In this document: piece by piece, positions 31,344 to 41,372 of the stretch
Position numbering within the stretch: position 1 is the first letter of the stretch
Layout of the letters: each line of letters begins with the position of its first letter
Source: Vreelandella populi
GTDB taxonomy: Bacteria > Pseudomonadota > Gammaproteobacteria > Pseudomonadales > Halomonadaceae
Length of the DNA: 64,000 bases
Assembly: GCF_003989825.1 (NCBI RefSeq)
Contig: NZ_RZHE01000006.1
Coordinates: 186,001-250,000 of the forward strand
Direction: 5' to 3'
Made by a program: the position numbers and the translations under genes
The notes under the pieces: generated by a model
Told to the model about the DNA's origin: nothing
What the model saw: only the letters and a program-made list of their open reading frames with translations
Database searches by the model: none

Positions 31344-32567
31344 TTACATACTCCATACATCTTGGGTAGGCAGTAACAACAAAATACCTAAACAAAATAG
31401 AGCGGTGATCTGAAATACGCTGGTCATTTGCCAAAGCTCTGCACCCAGCCCAGCCAGGGTGGGCGATATCAGTTGCCCGGCTGAAATAAGAAAAAAGGTC
31501 AGCCCAAAGCCAGTAGAGGGTGCTTCAGGAAAACAGCTGACGCTCCAGATACCATACAGGGCAGTGATTAGTATAAACGTGGCGCCAAACACCACGGCCG
31601 ACATGGTGAGCACTAGCATTCCGTCACTCGCTATAGTGAGGGAGGCTATTGACGCAGCAATAGCCAGTGTCGCCCATCGCAATACCCTAGCCAGTCCAAA
31701 GCGGGTTACCAGCTCTCCGGCCAGCCCTCCCGCCACACCGGCAATACCCACGACCACCCAGAATATCACTCGGCCTGTTTCAGAAAACCTGTTTTCACTC
31801 GCAATCAATTCCACCGAAAACGTCCAGTAAACGGACGTTACCAACCCGAACAACAATGCGCCCAGCAGTAAACGTAGCACCGATTCGTTCTTCAACTTAC
31901 GCCTCAGCAGCGCCCATATGGATTCGCGGTCGTCGCTTAAGCCACCCGACGTTGCTTTATTATCAGAGGGCTCATGTTGGGTAGCTTCACGCGTAGGTCC
32001 CGGCATTATCAGGAAATTCCACAGGGTGGCAATGAGTGCGATAAATGCAAAACAGAGCCAAGCCAACTGCCAACGGGGGCCTGCGATAAGTGCCAATGGG
32101 CCAGAAACCATCACCCCGAAACTGGTGCCAGAATTAATGATGGCGTAATAGCGGTTCTGCTTTTCGGCGCGGCACAGCTGCTTTATGGCATCGGAAAGCG
32201 GCGGATAAGCCAACCCTGGGCTGCAACCGGCAAGCGTAACGCCTATGGCCAGTCCTATAGGATTAGTGGCCAGGGCGACCAACAACATGCCCAGCGCTGC
32301 GGTTATTCCGCCCACTATAATCGGCAAGCGAGGGCTAAAACGACGCACCAGTAGTGGGCTAATAAGGGTTGCCAATAGATACCCCAGATAAGAGGCACTG
32401 CCAATAGCGCCTACTGCGGCTTGGCTTAAACCGAAATCATCTCTAATAGCAGGCACAAACAGCCCGTAGGTATAGCGCGACAATCCGTAAGTAGCCGCCA
32501 CGATCAAGAGACCAGCGCCAATCACATTAAAGGCTGAATTTCGTTTTAGAAAGAGGGGCAAGTACAT
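31344..32567 (-). CDS. YbfB/YjiJ family MFS transporter
   Basis: A 407-residue major facilitator with twelve hydrophobic helices and a hydrophilic central loop (about 190-225). The N-terminal SRYTYGLFVPAIRDDFGLSQAAVGAIGSASYLGYLLAT and the GCSPGLAYPPLSDAI segment are typical of the YbfB/YjiJ (DUF1228) branch. The substrate is unknown. It follows the TetR-type gene on the same strand with an 82-base gap, so the regulator and transporter are probably one unit in which the repressor controls its own operon. It is convergent with thiC. Confidence 0.87.
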   Translation of the reverse strand: MYLPLFLKRNSAFNVIGAGLLIVAATYGLSRYTYGLFVPAIRDDFGLSQAAVGAIGSASYLGYLLATLISPLLVRRFSPRLPIIVGGITAALGMLLVALATNPIGLAIGVTLAGCSPGLAYPPLSDAIKQLCRAEKQNRYYAIINSGTSFGVMVSGPLALIAGPRWQLAWLCFAFIALIATLWNFLIMPGPTREATQHEPSDNKATSGGLSDDRESIWALLRRKLKNESVLRLLLGALLFGLVTSVYWTFSVELIASENRFSETGRVIFWVVVGIAGVAGGLAGELVTRFGLARVLRWATLAIAASIASLTIASDGMLVLTMSAVVFGATFILITALYGIWSVSCFPEAPSTGFGLTFFLISAGQLISPTLAGLGAELWQMTSVFQITALFCLGILLLLPTQDVWSM

Positions 32568-32649
32568 ATTTCCAAGCCTCCCAATGGCGCGACGTTAATA
32601 GATCAATGAACGTTTGATCACGCTCAAAACGTATTAATCAATTACCTGA

Positions 32650-33255
32650 CTAGCCTTCCTCTGGGAGAGACTGGGAAAGTAGCTTGAGGGAGGCTTTCAA
32701 TGCAGAATCAATTGGCCAATCCTGCATAAAATTTTGCGCTTGAATAATGGCGCCGTCGAAAAGTGAGTAAATAGCATTAACCAACTCATCGAAGTCGCTA
32801 GGCTTCATCCTGGGTTGGTATTCACTTAGCACATCATTGGCAATGATGTGTCTTACGCGGTCTTTATGGTCACGTACAAGTGCTCTGATGGGGCTTTCCT
32901 CGTTGCTGAACTCTCCGGCCATATTGATGAACCCACAGCCGCGATAGCCTTCATTGCGAATCTGGTCGCCCCACAGGCTATACATGGCGGCGACACGCTT
33001 ATCGATCGATGGACACTGCGCAATTCGCTCCTTTAGCTGCTGTATCCATCTCTCTTCGCGCTGCTCAAGCCAAGCAATAGCCAGTAACTCCTTACTTGGG
33101 AAATGCGCATAAAAACTGGCTTTAGCGACCCCCGATTCACTAATAATCTGGTTGATACCCGTAGCGCAGTATCCTTGTCGAAAAAATAGTCGGCTGGCAG
33201 TTTCGATAATACGCTCGCGAGGCCGGGAGGCTGACAATAATTGCGCAGTCATCAA
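32650..33255 (-). CDS. TetR-family transcriptional regulator
   Basis: A 201-residue TetR-type repressor. The N-terminal helix-turn-helix is clear: RERIIETASRLFFRQGYCATGINQIISESGVAKASFYAHFPSKELL. The C-terminal ligand domain includes a conserved GYRGCGFINMAGEF segment like that of the AcrR/NemR-type regulators, whose cysteine may sense electrophiles; that is an inference. An inverted repeat sits just upstream of its start. The MFS gene follows on the same strand, suggesting a self-regulated efflux unit. Two ATG codons at the start (33255 or 33252) are equally possible. Confidence 0.9.
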   Translation of the reverse strand: MMTAQLLSASRPRERIIETASRLFFRQGYCATGINQIISESGVAKASFYAHFPSKELLAIAWLEQREERWIQQLKERIAQCPSIDKRVAAMYSLWGDQIRNEGYRGCGFINMAGEFSNEESPIRALVRDHKDRVRHIIANDVLSEYQPRMKPSDFDELVNAIYSLFDGAIIQAQNFMQDWPIDSALKASLKLLSQSLPEEG

Positions 33256-33270
33256 AAAACATCCTTGAAC

Positions 33271-33284
33271 AGACAGGTCTGTCT
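33271..33284 (-). promoter_or_regulatory. Probable TetR-family operator
   Basis: AGACAG and CTGTCT arms separated by 2 bases, ending 16 bases before the regulator start codon. The short palindrome next to an AT-rich promoter-like stretch is typical of TetR-type autoregulation. Confidence 0.6.
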
Positions 33285-33390
33285 ATATATTTAGATTCAT
33301 GTATTTAATCCGTCAAGGACTTTAATTATCGAGGAGATAACTAGTTAGGTAGGGGATGGTGTTTGTTTACTGAATGGTCTTACAAACGCA

Positions 33391-33414
33391 AACAGGGGCC
33401 TAAAGGCCCCTGTT
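33391..33414 (-). terminator. Terminator hairpin after csbD
   Basis: Perfect 10-bp arms AACAGGGGCC and GGCCCCTGTT with a 4-base loop, followed on the minus strand by a T-rich tail. It ends the csbD transcript. Confidence 0.85.
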
Positions 33415-33442
33415 GTCGACGTGTTACGCTAACACGGCAAGA

Positions 33443-33622
33443 TTACTTTTTCTTAAGGCTATCTTTCACGCCGCCTTTAGCTTTCTGGCCTTCACCCTTT
33501 ACTTGCTGGGCCTTGCCTTTGGCTTCAGTCTTGTCGCTACCGGTTACTTTACCAGCGGCTTCTTTAACTTTACCACCGGCTTTGTTAGCTGCGCCTTTTG
33601 CTTTATCGTCTTTTCCACTCAT
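33443..33622 (-). CDS. CsbD family stress protein
   Basis: A 59-residue, very hydrophilic protein rich in Lys, Ala and Gly (DDKAKGAANKAGGKVKEAAGKV and repeats of it). This is the CsbD signature, a family of small general-stress proteins that are largely disordered. I start at ATG 33622, behind AGAGGTG; the frame extends upstream to 33685 but that part does not look like CsbD. A strong terminator follows, so it is a single-gene transcript. The molecular role of CsbD proteins is not established. Confidence 0.88.
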   Translation of the reverse strand: MSGKDDKAKGAANKAGGKVKEAAGKVTGSDKTEAKGKAQQVKGEGQKAKGGVKDSLKKK

Positions 33623-33729
33623 GCTATACACCTCTAATCCGTTAGTAGGAAACACGCTGAATGGAGGAGATACATCGTCCTTCACATTACAGCTGCATTA
33701 TTAGAGTAGCCTTTGTTAAAAAAGTTGCC

Positions 33730-34956
33730 TCATTTTCTTTCAGGTAATTGCGTTGGCTCCCAAATATTGAGCAGATAATGCAAACAGGCCATGACGAGCA
33801 GGGTTAACACGAGCGCCACGCTCATGGAGGAGAACCGGTAAAGCGCACTATATACAAGATCCTGGTTAGGCCCTAACGACTGGCCAAATAAAATACCCAG
33901 CGTGGTCATACCGCCAAACCCCACGCCAGAGCCACCGCCCTCACGAACATGCGCTCGGGCAAAGAGCATCAACCCCAGCCAGTAAAGCAACACTACGAGT
34001 AGGAAATGATTGCTCTGGGTGTATAACAGCAGCTGCATCACGAGCGCCATATTGCACCCTAATAGCGTGCCAATGGCACGCTTACGCGCCGACACGCGTG
34101 CGCCAGCGTACCCCATGGCAAACAGCACCAGAATCGTTGCCATCTGCGCCGAGAGCGAGCCCTGCAAATCAAATATCTGAAACACAACAAACGAAAGCGT
34201 GGCGGTTATACCCCCGATGAGCGTTTCATGGCGTATTTGTGCCTGCGTCTTTGTGCCTTTGGGTGGCGGTTGACGCGGTTCAATATCAGGAAAGAGGGTA
34301 TACATCAGCATGGCGATCAACACGGCGAGCACACTGGCCACAAAATTCGAGGTCAGCAAATCGGCTAAATCCACACTGGGGTAGCTGGCAAAATGCAGCA
34401 AAATGCTCAGCGTTAAAACGCCGTTGGCGCCAAACAGAAACAGCGGCCCTTTCGCCATCAAACTAAACCGGAATAGAAACATGCACAGCACGACCAGCGT
34501 CATGGCCACCGGCATGTGTTTGAGCAGGCCTACCACAATGCTGACTTCCAACGCATTCACCGATACGTTGCCCAAAAACTGACGGATGATGCTGACGTTC
34601 AAGATCGGCACCATCCCCAGCAGAAACATGGGAAAAACGGTAAAGAATACGCCGTAGTTCCAGCCCATCAGTTGGCTTATGACAAACCCGAGCGTGCCGC
34701 CACCAGCCACACGCAGGCACTGGCGCAGACCGTTTTCATTGAGGCCATGGTAAGCCTGGGCCTCTGGGTTAGCGTCGCGACCGCGAGGCACTCGCTTTGA
34801 AAACCAGGCCCCTATGCGATGGATTGACCACGCTCTGGAATCCGTCGATTTCGTATCGGCAGCTCCCGTATCAGCAGACCCTGCATTATTAGACCCGGCA
34901 TCAGTAGACCTGGTATCTGTAGACCCGATATCAGTAGACCCAGTATCAGTAAACAT
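33730..34956 (-). CDS. DUF2955/FUSC-type membrane protein of an aromatic-acid-like efflux pair
   Basis: A 408-residue protein with about ten hydrophobic helices in two blocks (about 80-215 and 250-400). It resembles DUF2955/FUSC proteins, relatives of AaeB and of the plant aluminium-activated transporters. The N terminus (residues 3-37) is a low-complexity run of five-residue units (TDTGS, TDIGS, TDTRS, TDAGS, NNAGS, ADTGA, ADTKS) encoded by a 15-bp tandem repeat. The gene overlaps the upstream HlyD-type gene by 11 bases, so the two make an AaeA/AaeB-like efflux pair. Substrate unknown. The start might lie after the repeat if the repeat arose in the leader. Confidence 0.8.
   Translation of the reverse strand: MFTDTGSTDIGSTDTRSTDAGSNNAGSADTGAADTKSTDSRAWSIHRIGAWFSKRVPRGRDANPEAQAYHGLNENGLRQCLRVAGGGTLGFVISQLMGWNYGVFFTVFPMFLLGMVPILNVSIIRQFLGNVSVNALEVSIVVGLLKHMPVAMTLVVLCMFLFRFSLMAKGPLFLFGANGVLTLSILLHFASYPSVDLADLLTSNFVASVLAVLIAMLMYTLFPDIEPRQPPPKGTKTQAQIRHETLIGGITATLSFVVFQIFDLQGSLSAQMATILVLFAMGYAGARVSARKRAIGTLLGCNMALVMQLLLYTQSNHFLLVVLLYWLGLMLFARAHVREGGGSGVGFGGMTTLGILFGQSLGPNQDLVYSALYRFSSMSVALVLTLLVMACLHYLLNIWEPTQLPERK
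34846..34950 (-). repeat. 15-bp tandem repeat, seven units, inside the DUF2955 gene
   Basis: Seven imperfect 15-bp units read on the minus strand, like ACTGATACTGGGTCT, each encoding a pentapeptide such as TDTGS. Divergence increases away from the start codon. Copy number may vary between strains. Confidence 0.85.
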
Positions 34957-36007
34957 AGTGCAGCCAACTGATCAGATGCGTTTGTAGCCAGGCAAACGGA
35001 TGGGCCAGAGCGTGTTCGCCAGGCAACAGCTGCACGGTGGCCCGAGCGCCGCTGGGAGGCGGCATTAACAGCGGCTCATCCAAAGCAATATGAATCCGCA
35101 GGCGTTGGGCATCACGCACCCAGCGATCAGAAGTAGGAATATCGGCCAATTGGCCATCGGCGGCCAGTTGGCCTTCGCGCACCCCGGCGTCAAAAGCGCT
35201 GACCCGTCCTTCGAATATGTGTCCCGGCCAGGCATCAAATACCACCGCGGCCTCATCGCCAGGACGCACGTGACGCAGGCTTTTCTCGCGAAAATCGGCA
35301 ATGATATCTACGCGCTGAGTGACCAACGCCATCACCGGCTGGCCCGCCTGCACATAGTCCCCCGCCTGTAGCTGCAGGTTGGTCACCTGGCCTGCTTCCA
35401 TGGCGCGCACCTCGGTGCGCGCTACATCCAGCTGCGCCTTTTCAAGTGCATTATCGGCCTGACGCAGCCGCAGGTTGGTATCGCCCTCTTCCCCCAACTG
35501 CACTTCCAGGCTCTCGATTTTCGCCTGGGCGGAGGCCACTTCTGCCTGGGCGGTATGCTCGGCTGCTACCTGCTGGTCGTACTGCTGGCGAGAAATGCTT
35601 TGCCGTCCGATTAACGCTTCTCCCCGACGACGTTCGCCTGCACGCTCTTCAGCGGTCGCCTGGGCAGATGCAAGCATCGCCTGCGCGGCGGCAAGCTCCG
35701 CTTCCAGGCGGGTGTTGTCACGCTGGGCCTGCTCACGGTTGAGCCTGGCTTGCTCCAGGGCAATCAGAAAGGGTTTGGGGTTAAGGCGAAAAAGTACATC
35801 CCCCTTGGCGACCTGCTGATGGTCGCTGACCACCACTTCACTTACCGGCGCGCTTAGTTCCGGCGCGATACGCGCTACCGGACGCATGACCCTGGCTTCA
35901 GGGGTCATCGGCATAAAGCTGTCGGCGATCAGAAAATAGATAAATAACAAGGCGAAGGCAGCCAGCGCCACCTTTACCCAGCGGGCAAAGCGTTGATCAG
36001 GAGACAT
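34946..36007 (-). CDS. HlyD/EmrA-type membrane-fusion (periplasmic adaptor) protein
   Basis: A 353-residue adaptor with one N-terminal membrane helix (VALAAFALLFIYFLIAD). Next comes a lipoyl half-motif (RIAPELSAPVSEVVVSDHQQVAKGDVLF), a coiled-coil hairpin (about 80-180), and the second half with RTEVRAMEAGQVTNLQLQAGDYVQAG. A beta-barrel region follows. I choose ATG 36007, which gives a normal adaptor N terminus; the frame opens at 36100 but the extra 31 residues look non-coding and basic. Its stop overlaps the start of the DUF2955 gene by 11 bases, indicating an AaeA/AaeB-like two-gene pump. Confidence 0.87.
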   Translation of the reverse strand: MSPDQRFARWVKVALAAFALLFIYFLIADSFMPMTPEARVMRPVARIAPELSAPVSEVVVSDHQQVAKGDVLFRLNPKPFLIALEQARLNREQAQRDNTRLEAELAAAQAMLASAQATAEERAGERRRGEALIGRQSISRQQYDQQVAAEHTAQAEVASAQAKIESLEVQLGEEGDTNLRLRQADNALEKAQLDVARTEVRAMEAGQVTNLQLQAGDYVQAGQPVMALVTQRVDIIADFREKSLRHVRPGDEAAVVFDAWPGHIFEGRVSAFDAGVREGQLAADGQLADIPTSDRWVRDAQRLRIHIALDEPLLMPPPSGARATVQLLPGEHALAHPFAWLQTHLISWLHYVY

Positions 36008-36168
36008 GGGGGTTTCACTCGTTATCTCTCGCCGCCTTTTACAGGCAGCGGGCGCTTTTAGTAGCGCAGGTGCAATAGAATACTTTAGTCTAACAAACAA
36101 TTAGCAAGCTAACAATAAAGTTAACCCTCTGTAAGTATTCTAAGAGCGAGCAATTATTCCCCATAAAA

Positions 36169-36196
36169 AACCCCAGGGCCGAATGGCCCTGGGGTT
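36169..36196 (-). terminator. Rho-independent terminator after the outer-membrane protein gene
   Basis: Perfect 12-bp arms AACCCCAGGGCC and GGCCCTGGGGTT with a 4-base loop and a run of T on the minus strand, 29 bases past the stop of the barrel protein gene. Confidence 0.93.
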
Positions 36197-36224
36197 AGAA
36201 AGCGATTAACGCTTTTAAGATTCT

Positions 36225-36731
36225 TTAGAACCGATAACGCAAACCGACACTTGCCGCATCGAAATCGTAGGCTGATTTATCCAAATAGCGCATGTAGTCC
36301 GCACTGATGGACAAGTTATTGGCGACATCCACTTCACCACCCACGCCGTAGGAGAAACCGCTTTCACGGTCGAGATCAAAATCAACCTCGGTCAAGCCTA
36401 CTAGGCCATAAAGGCGTGCGGTTGGCGCAATAGGTGCAATACCCTTGGCATAGGCACCAATCAGGTAGTCAAGCTCGGCGCCGCCGTCAGAGCCGCCAGT
36501 ACCCAGGTGCCCTTCGAGTGCGAAGTAATCGTTGAACTGTGCACCGCCGCGCAGGCGCAAGCCTACGTCGTCGCGCGATGAACCGCGGTCCGGGTCCAGG
36601 CTCCAGAACATGGCATCACCTGCCACATAGCCTTCAGGGTAACCAAACGTTTGTGCCTGTGCCGATGCCGCGAATGCACTCGCGCCAACCAGGAATGCCG
36701 CAGAGGTGAGTGATAATACGGTCATCTTCAT
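36225..36731 (-). CDS. Outer-membrane beta-barrel protein (OmpX/Ail-like)
   Basis: A 168-residue protein with a cleavable signal peptide (TSAAFLVGASAFAASAQAQ). The mature barrel of about 140 residues has alternating-polarity strands: VGLRLRGGAQFNDYFALEGHLG, LDYLIGAYAKGI, ARLYGLVGLTEVDF, FSYGVGGEVDV and NNLSISADYMRYL. It ends in the canonical YRF outer-membrane signature. The size fits an eight-stranded barrel. The function is not evident; such proteins often aid stress or envelope stability. It is transcribed alone, between a strong terminator and the EamA gene. Confidence 0.82.
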   Translation of the reverse strand: MKMTVLSLTSAAFLVGASAFAASAQAQTFGYPEGYVAGDAMFWSLDPDRGSSRDDVGLRLRGGAQFNDYFALEGHLGTGGSDGGAELDYLIGAYAKGIAPIAPTARLYGLVGLTEVDFDLDRESGFSYGVGGEVDVANNLSISADYMRYLDKSAYDFDAASVGLRYRF

Positions 36732-36807
36732 AGCAAGTACCTCAATTAAAAAACACTGTTTCTTTACTCAATGCTATTGTGGTCCATACGCTAAAAGAAC
36801 GCAACTT

Positions 36808-37740
36808 TTAGCGCTGCCTGGAAAGGCTAAGTGCAATAATTCCACTCACCACCATGGCACCTCCTACCATCTGACCCGGGCTTAACATCTGCCCCAGCAC
36901 AAAGTAGCCGATCACTAGCGAGGCCACAGGCTCTATATTCATCACCGGGGCGTTTCGTGCCATATCCAGGCGCGGTACAAAAATGAACAGCGTCGAAAAC
37001 CCTGTAGCATAGAGCAGAGCCAAAAACCCCAGCCCCAGCCAACCCTGGCTGTTCTCAGGCAGGCTCATGCCGCCCGGCACCACGCCTAGAATGCCACCTA
37101 TCACCATGGCGAAAAACACCGTCTGCATGGTTAACAGGCTGCGTAGCGTACTACCCACCTGGCCCAACCGATGCTCGGTAATCCATAGCGCACAGGCGAA
37201 CGCAAACGCCGCGGTGAGTCCAAAGCCAATGCCGGCTACCCATCCAGGGCCCATATCATCAGCACTGGCAAGCCAGATGGGAATATCCAGCACCACCAGC
37301 AGTCCGATCAGAATCGTGCCCATGATAAGACAGCTGCGCCAGGTTGGCCTTGGCCCCCCCAGCGCCCAGCTTAAGAGTGCCAGTTGAATGGGGAAGGTAT
37401 TGACCAAAAGTAGCGCGATGACGACCGGCAACCTAGCCACCGCGGAGTAAAGGCTCAGGCTTTGAATGGTGATCAGCACCCCTACCGCCAGTTGCCAGGG
37501 CCAGGTGCCGCGCGGCAGCCACAGGCTTTTTTTCTGAACCAGTACTAGGGTGAATAAAATAATGCAGGCGAGCCCCGAGCGGGTTAGCACGGCGAGCAAT
37601 AAGCCTGTACCGTTATCAAAGGCGAGCCTTGCCGATACGTGGTTAGCGGCAAACATGGTACCCACCGTTGCCAATAGTAGAATGGCTAAATGGCGGGGTA
37701 ATGTGCGAGGTAATGACGTAGCAGACGATGAAGCAGACAT
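36808..37740 (-). CDS. EamA-family (DMT superfamily) transporter
   Basis: A 310-residue protein with ten hydrophobic helices in two EamA repeats (about 10-140 and 165-305). It has the family's closing pattern APVMNIEPVASLVIGYFVLGQMLSPGQMVGGAMVVSGI. DMT transporters export amino acids or other metabolites; the substrate is not visible. ATG 37740 follows AGGG; a GTG two codons upstream (37746) is an alternative. It is divergent from ackA, with a 153-base gap that holds both promoters. Confidence 0.87.
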   Translation of the reverse strand: MSASSSATSLPRTLPRHLAILLLATVGTMFAANHVSARLAFDNGTGLLLAVLTRSGLACIILFTLVLVQKKSLWLPRGTWPWQLAVGVLITIQSLSLYSAVARLPVVIALLLVNTFPIQLALLSWALGGPRPTWRSCLIMGTILIGLLVVLDIPIWLASADDMGPGWVAGIGFGLTAAFAFACALWITEHRLGQVGSTLRSLLTMQTVFFAMVIGGILGVVPGGMSLPENSQGWLGLGFLALLYATGFSTLFIFVPRLDMARNAPVMNIEPVASLVIGYFVLGQMLSPGQMVGGAMVVSGIIALSLSRQR

Positions 37741-37893
37741 AGGCACCCTAGGGCTTTTTTAAAGGTGGCAAATGCCCAGCATGCCTGCATTTTGTGTAGA
37801 AGGCTAAACAAATACTGACGTGTATTAATGCTCCATGTGGCTTCTTAAACTAAAGTACAAACTTCACCCTTACTTCCTTGGCAGACACTTTCT

Positions 37894-39078
37894 ATGAATG
37901 TACCGGTGCTGGTAATCAACTGCGGTTCTTCCTCCATTAAATACGCGCTGATCGACTCAGACCCCGAAGCGCCGCGCCTGGCAGGCCTGGCGGAACGTCT
38001 GAGTAGTGCCGATGCCTGTTTAAAGGGTAAGAACAGCGTCGGCGAGCGGTTCAATCAGCCGCTACCCAATGCCGATCATACCCAGGCCCTTAGCGCTATA
38101 TTGGAGCGTCTGGAAGGACGCATTCCAAAAGCGATCGGACACCGTATCGTTCATGGAGGAGAGCAGTTCACCCAGGCCGCTTTGATTGATGAGAGTGTAG
38201 TCAGCGCCATTCAAAGCACCGCTGCCCTGGCTCCATTGCATAACCCTGCCAACCTGGCCGGTATCGCCGCTACCCAAAAAGTGTTTCCCGAGCTCCCCCA
38301 GGTGGCGGTATTTGATACCGCGTTTCACCAGAGCCTGTCGCCTACGGCCTACCGCTACGCTCTGCCGGAAAGTCTGTACGCCGAGCACGGCATTCGCCGC
38401 TACGGTTTTCATGGCACCAGCCATGCGTTTGTCAGCCAGCGTGCGGCTGCCCTTAGCTCACGCGGGGCTGGCGGCTGGCTAACCGCACACTTGGGCAACG
38501 GCTGCTCGACCTGCGCGGTGTGGAATAATCAGAGTAAAGACACCAGCATGGGGCTCACCCCGCTGGAAGGCTTAGTGATGGGTACCCGAAGCGGTGATGT
38601 TGACCCAGGTCTGCACGCGCATTTGCACCGCCAACTGGGCTGGTCGTTGGATCAAATCGATGATGTGCTGAACAAGCAAAGCGGCCTGCTGGGGCTTTCT
38701 GGCCTGACCAATGATATGCGCGAAGTTGAAGAAGCGGCAGAAGATGGCCACGAAGGCGCCCTGCTGGCACTGAACATTTTCTGTTATCGCATTGCCAAAT
38801 CGCTGGCGGCGCTTTCCTGCGCACTGCCTAGGCTGGATGGCGTTATTTTTACCGGGGGTATCGGTGAGAACTCCCCCATTGTGCGCCGCCAGGTAATCGG
38901 CCTTCTACCCCACTTTTGCTTTGCCCTGAATGAGGAGAAGAACGAAGCGATGATACGCGGCCAGGAAGGCAAGCTGGATGTTGAAAACCATCAGGGTCCT
39001 GAAGTGTGGGTGATTCCTACCGACGAAGAAGGCCGTATCGCGATGGAAACGCGTCAGTGTGTGGAGGCCCAGGCATGA
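37894..39078 (+). CDS. ackA: Acetate kinase
   Basis: A 394-residue acetate kinase, the usual length. It interconverts acetyl phosphate and acetate with ATP formation. Family motifs are present: [15 protein letters not shown] at the N terminus, [35 protein letters not shown] and [14 protein letters not shown], and the adenine-binding FTGGIGENS near the end. Its last bases overlap pta as ATGA, so acetate kinase and phosphotransacetylase are translationally coupled. The pair forms the AckA-Pta overflow and acetate-activation pathway. Confidence 0.97.
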   Translation: MNVPVLVINCGSSSIKYALIDSDPEAPRLAGLAERLSSADACLKGKNSVGERFNQPLPNADHTQALSAILERLEGRIPKAIGHRIVHGGEQFTQAALIDESVVSAIQSTAALAPLHNPANLAGIAATQKVFPELPQVAVFDTAFHQSLSPTAYRYALPESLYAEHGIRRYGFHGTSHAFVSQRAAALSSRGAGGWLTAHLGNGCSTCAVWNNQSKDTSMGLTPLEGLVMGTRSGDVDPGLHAHLHRQLGWSLDQIDDVLNKQSGLLGLSGLTNDMREVEEAAEDGHEGALLALNIFCYRIAKSLAALSCALPRLDGVIFTGGIGENSPIVRRQVIGLLPHFCFALNEEKNEAMIRGQEGKLDVENHQGPEVWVIPTDEEGRIAMETRQCVEAQA

Positions 39079-41255
39079 CTAATGCTGCTCAGCCACAGGC
39101 CATCCTGCTAGTCCCCACCAGCATAGGCGCTGGGTTAACGTCTGCCTGTCTAGGGTTGATCCAAGCACTCGACACCATCGGTCTGAAAGCCGGTTTTTTA
39201 AAACCGTTTATGCAAAACGAGCTGAACGGCCCGGGCCTTGACCGTTCAACTGCGCTTGTTTCACGCACGCTCAACCAGCGTCCGCCCTCGCCTATTTCCC
39301 AAGCCCGCCTGGAACGTCTGCTGCGCGATGACCAGACCGACGAGCTGATGGAAAACGTGGTGGAGCTTTTCGATCAAGTGACCCAGCAGGCCCATCGCGA
39401 CGGCAGCGCGCTGGACCTGATCGTGGTGGAAGGCGTAGTGCCCACCCAGCACACCACCTACGCCACGCAGACCAATGCCCAACTGGCTCACGCGCTTAAT
39501 GCGCGCATTATTCTGGTCAGCACCGGTGATCTGAACGAACCCCAGCGCCTTGCCGAAGAGCTGGATATGCACGCGCGAAGCTTTGGCGGGGTGAGTTCCG
39601 CCCGTACGCTGGGCGGCATTTTAATGCGCATGAAAAACCTGCCTTACGGCCAGGAGGATGACCTTTCTGCAGCGCCCGGCACCATCAAGCCTCAGCTTGA
39701 AGAGCCGGTGCTGAATGAACTGCGCCGTTACTCGCCGTCGCTTGCCACCGAAAGCTTTCATTTAATCGGCATCGTGCCGCATAGCAAAACGTTGACCGCA
39801 CCGCGTACCCTGGATGTTGCTCGCGCGCTTAATGCCACGCTTTTGAATGAAGGTGAAGCCGCTAGTCGGCGGGTACTGTCGACTAGCCTATGCGCTCGCA
39901 GCGCTGCCAATGCGCTGCATATCTTTACGCCGGGTAGCCTGGTGGTTGCCTCAGGCGACCGTGATGACGTTGTGCTGGCCTCGGCACTGGCTACCATGAA
40001 CGGTACCCAACTGGCGGGTATTCTGCTGACCAACGGCTTTTTGCCCAACGACAACATGATCGAGATGTGCAGGCCGGCACTGAGAACCGGGCTTCCCGTT
40101 CTTGCGGTTGAAACCGATAGCCTGACCACCGCCCAGAACCTGAGCCAGCTGAGCAGCGAAATTCCTATCGATGACTTCGGGCGGGCCGAGCAGGTAGCGC
40201 GCTATGTGGCCGCGCATTTGGATCTGGAGTGGCTAAAAACCACCCTGAGCAACAGTTATATGCAGCGCTTATCGCCCTCAGCGTTTCGCCACCAGCTGGT
40301 CAAACAGGCGCAACAGGCCAAAAAACGCATTGTACTACCCGAAGGTGATGAGCCGCGTACCGTGGAAGCGGCGATCATTTGCCAGCGGCGCGGCATTGCC
40401 AACTGCGTGCTGCTGGGCAGCCGCGAGAGCATTGAGGATGTGGCCCGCAACAGGGGTCTGACGCTGCCTGACGAGCTCACCATCATCGACCCCGAAAGCA
40501 GTCGCGCCCACTATATCGAGCCTATGGTAGAGCGGCGACGCGGCAAGCTTAACGAACTTACTGCTGAAGCCCAACTGCAGGATAACGTGGTGCTCGGTAC
40601 CATGATGCTGCAGTTGGATGAAGTGGATGGCCTGGTATCCGGCGCGATTCATACCACCGCCAATACCGTGCGCCCGGCGTTCCAGCTGATCAAGACTGCC
40701 CCGGAGTACAGTCAGGTATCGTCGATCTTCTTTATGCTGCTGCCTGAGCAGGTAGTGGTGTATGGCGACTGCGCTGTTAACCCGGATCCCGATGCCGAAA
40801 CGCTTGCCGAAATTGCCCTGCAAAGCGCTCGTTCAGCAGAAGCGTTTGGTATCGAACCCCGCGTGGCCATGATCAGTTACTCAACGGGTGATTCCGGCAC
40901 AGGTGCGGATGTGGACAAAGTGCGTGAAGCCACGCGCATCGCTAAAGAGCGTGCTCCGCACTTACTCATCGATGGTCCGCTTCAGTACGATGCAGCGGCG
41001 ATTGAAAGCGTGGGTAAGCAGAAAGCCCCCGACTCCCCGGTAGCGGGCAGAGCCACGGTGTTTGTGTTCCCGGATCTCAATACCGGCAATACTACCTATA
41101 AAGCAGTGCAGCGTAGCGCCCGCGTGGTGAGCGTTGGGCCGATGCTTCAAGGCTTGAACAAACCGGTGAACGATCTTTCCCGAGGCGCGCTGGTCGATGA
41201 TATTGTTTATACCATTGCCCTGACCGCAATACAGGCCAGCCAGCGGGAAGCCTGA
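39075..41255 (+). CDS. pta: Phosphate acetyltransferase (long form)
   Basis: A 726-residue phosphotransacetylase of the long three-domain type, converting acetyl-CoA and phosphate to acetyl phosphate. An N-terminal P-loop-like dethiobiotin-synthetase domain occupies about 1-220 ([23 protein letters not shown]). A DRTGG-type domain follows (about 225-380), then the catalytic PTA domain from about 395 ([54 protein letters not shown]). I start at ATG 39075 within the ackA stop (ATGA overlap); the upstream open frame to 39006 is ackA sequence. A rho-independent terminator follows. Confidence 0.96.
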   Translation: MTNAAQPQAILLVPTSIGAGLTSACLGLIQALDTIGLKAGFLKPFMQNELNGPGLDRSTALVSRTLNQRPPSPISQARLERLLRDDQTDELMENVVELFDQVTQQAHRDGSALDLIVVEGVVPTQHTTYATQTNAQLAHALNARIILVSTGDLNEPQRLAEELDMHARSFGGVSSARTLGGILMRMKNLPYGQEDDLSAAPGTIKPQLEEPVLNELRRYSPSLATESFHLIGIVPHSKTLTAPRTLDVARALNATLLNEGEAASRRVLSTSLCARSAANALHIFTPGSLVVASGDRDDVVLASALATMNGTQLAGILLTNGFLPNDNMIEMCRPALRTGLPVLAVETDSLTTAQNLSQLSSEIPIDDFGRAEQVARYVAAHLDLEWLKTTLSNSYMQRLSPSAFRHQLVKQAQQAKKRIVLPEGDEPRTVEAAIICQRRGIANCVLLGSRESIEDVARNRGLTLPDELTIIDPESSRAHYIEPMVERRRGKLNELTAEAQLQDNVVLGTMMLQLDEVDGLVSGAIHTTANTVRPAFQLIKTAPEYSQVSSIFFMLLPEQVVVYGDCAVNPDPDAETLAEIALQSARSAEAFGIEPRVAMISYSTGDSGTGADVDKVREATRIAKERAPHLLIDGPLQYDAAAIESVGKQKAPDSPVAGRATVFVFPDLNTGNTTYKAVQRSARVVSVGPMLQGLNKPVNDLSRGALVDDIVYTIALTAIQASQREA

Positions 41256-41291
41256 ATCGTCGTATTTGCGGCTCAGTAAACAAGCCAAAAG

Positions 41292-41329
41292 AAAAAGCCC
41301 CGGGCAGTTTAACTGCCTGGGGCTTTTTT
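41292..41329. terminator. Bidirectional terminator between pta and cyoE
   Basis: The hairpin AAAAAGCCCC-GGGCAGTT / AACTGCC-TGGGGCTTTTT has a T run on both strands, 36 bases after the pta stop. It can serve pta and the convergent cyo operon. Confidence 0.92.
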
Positions 41330-41372
41330 AATCCTGCCAGTTACCTGACGCGGATAGATTGGTACAAATAGA

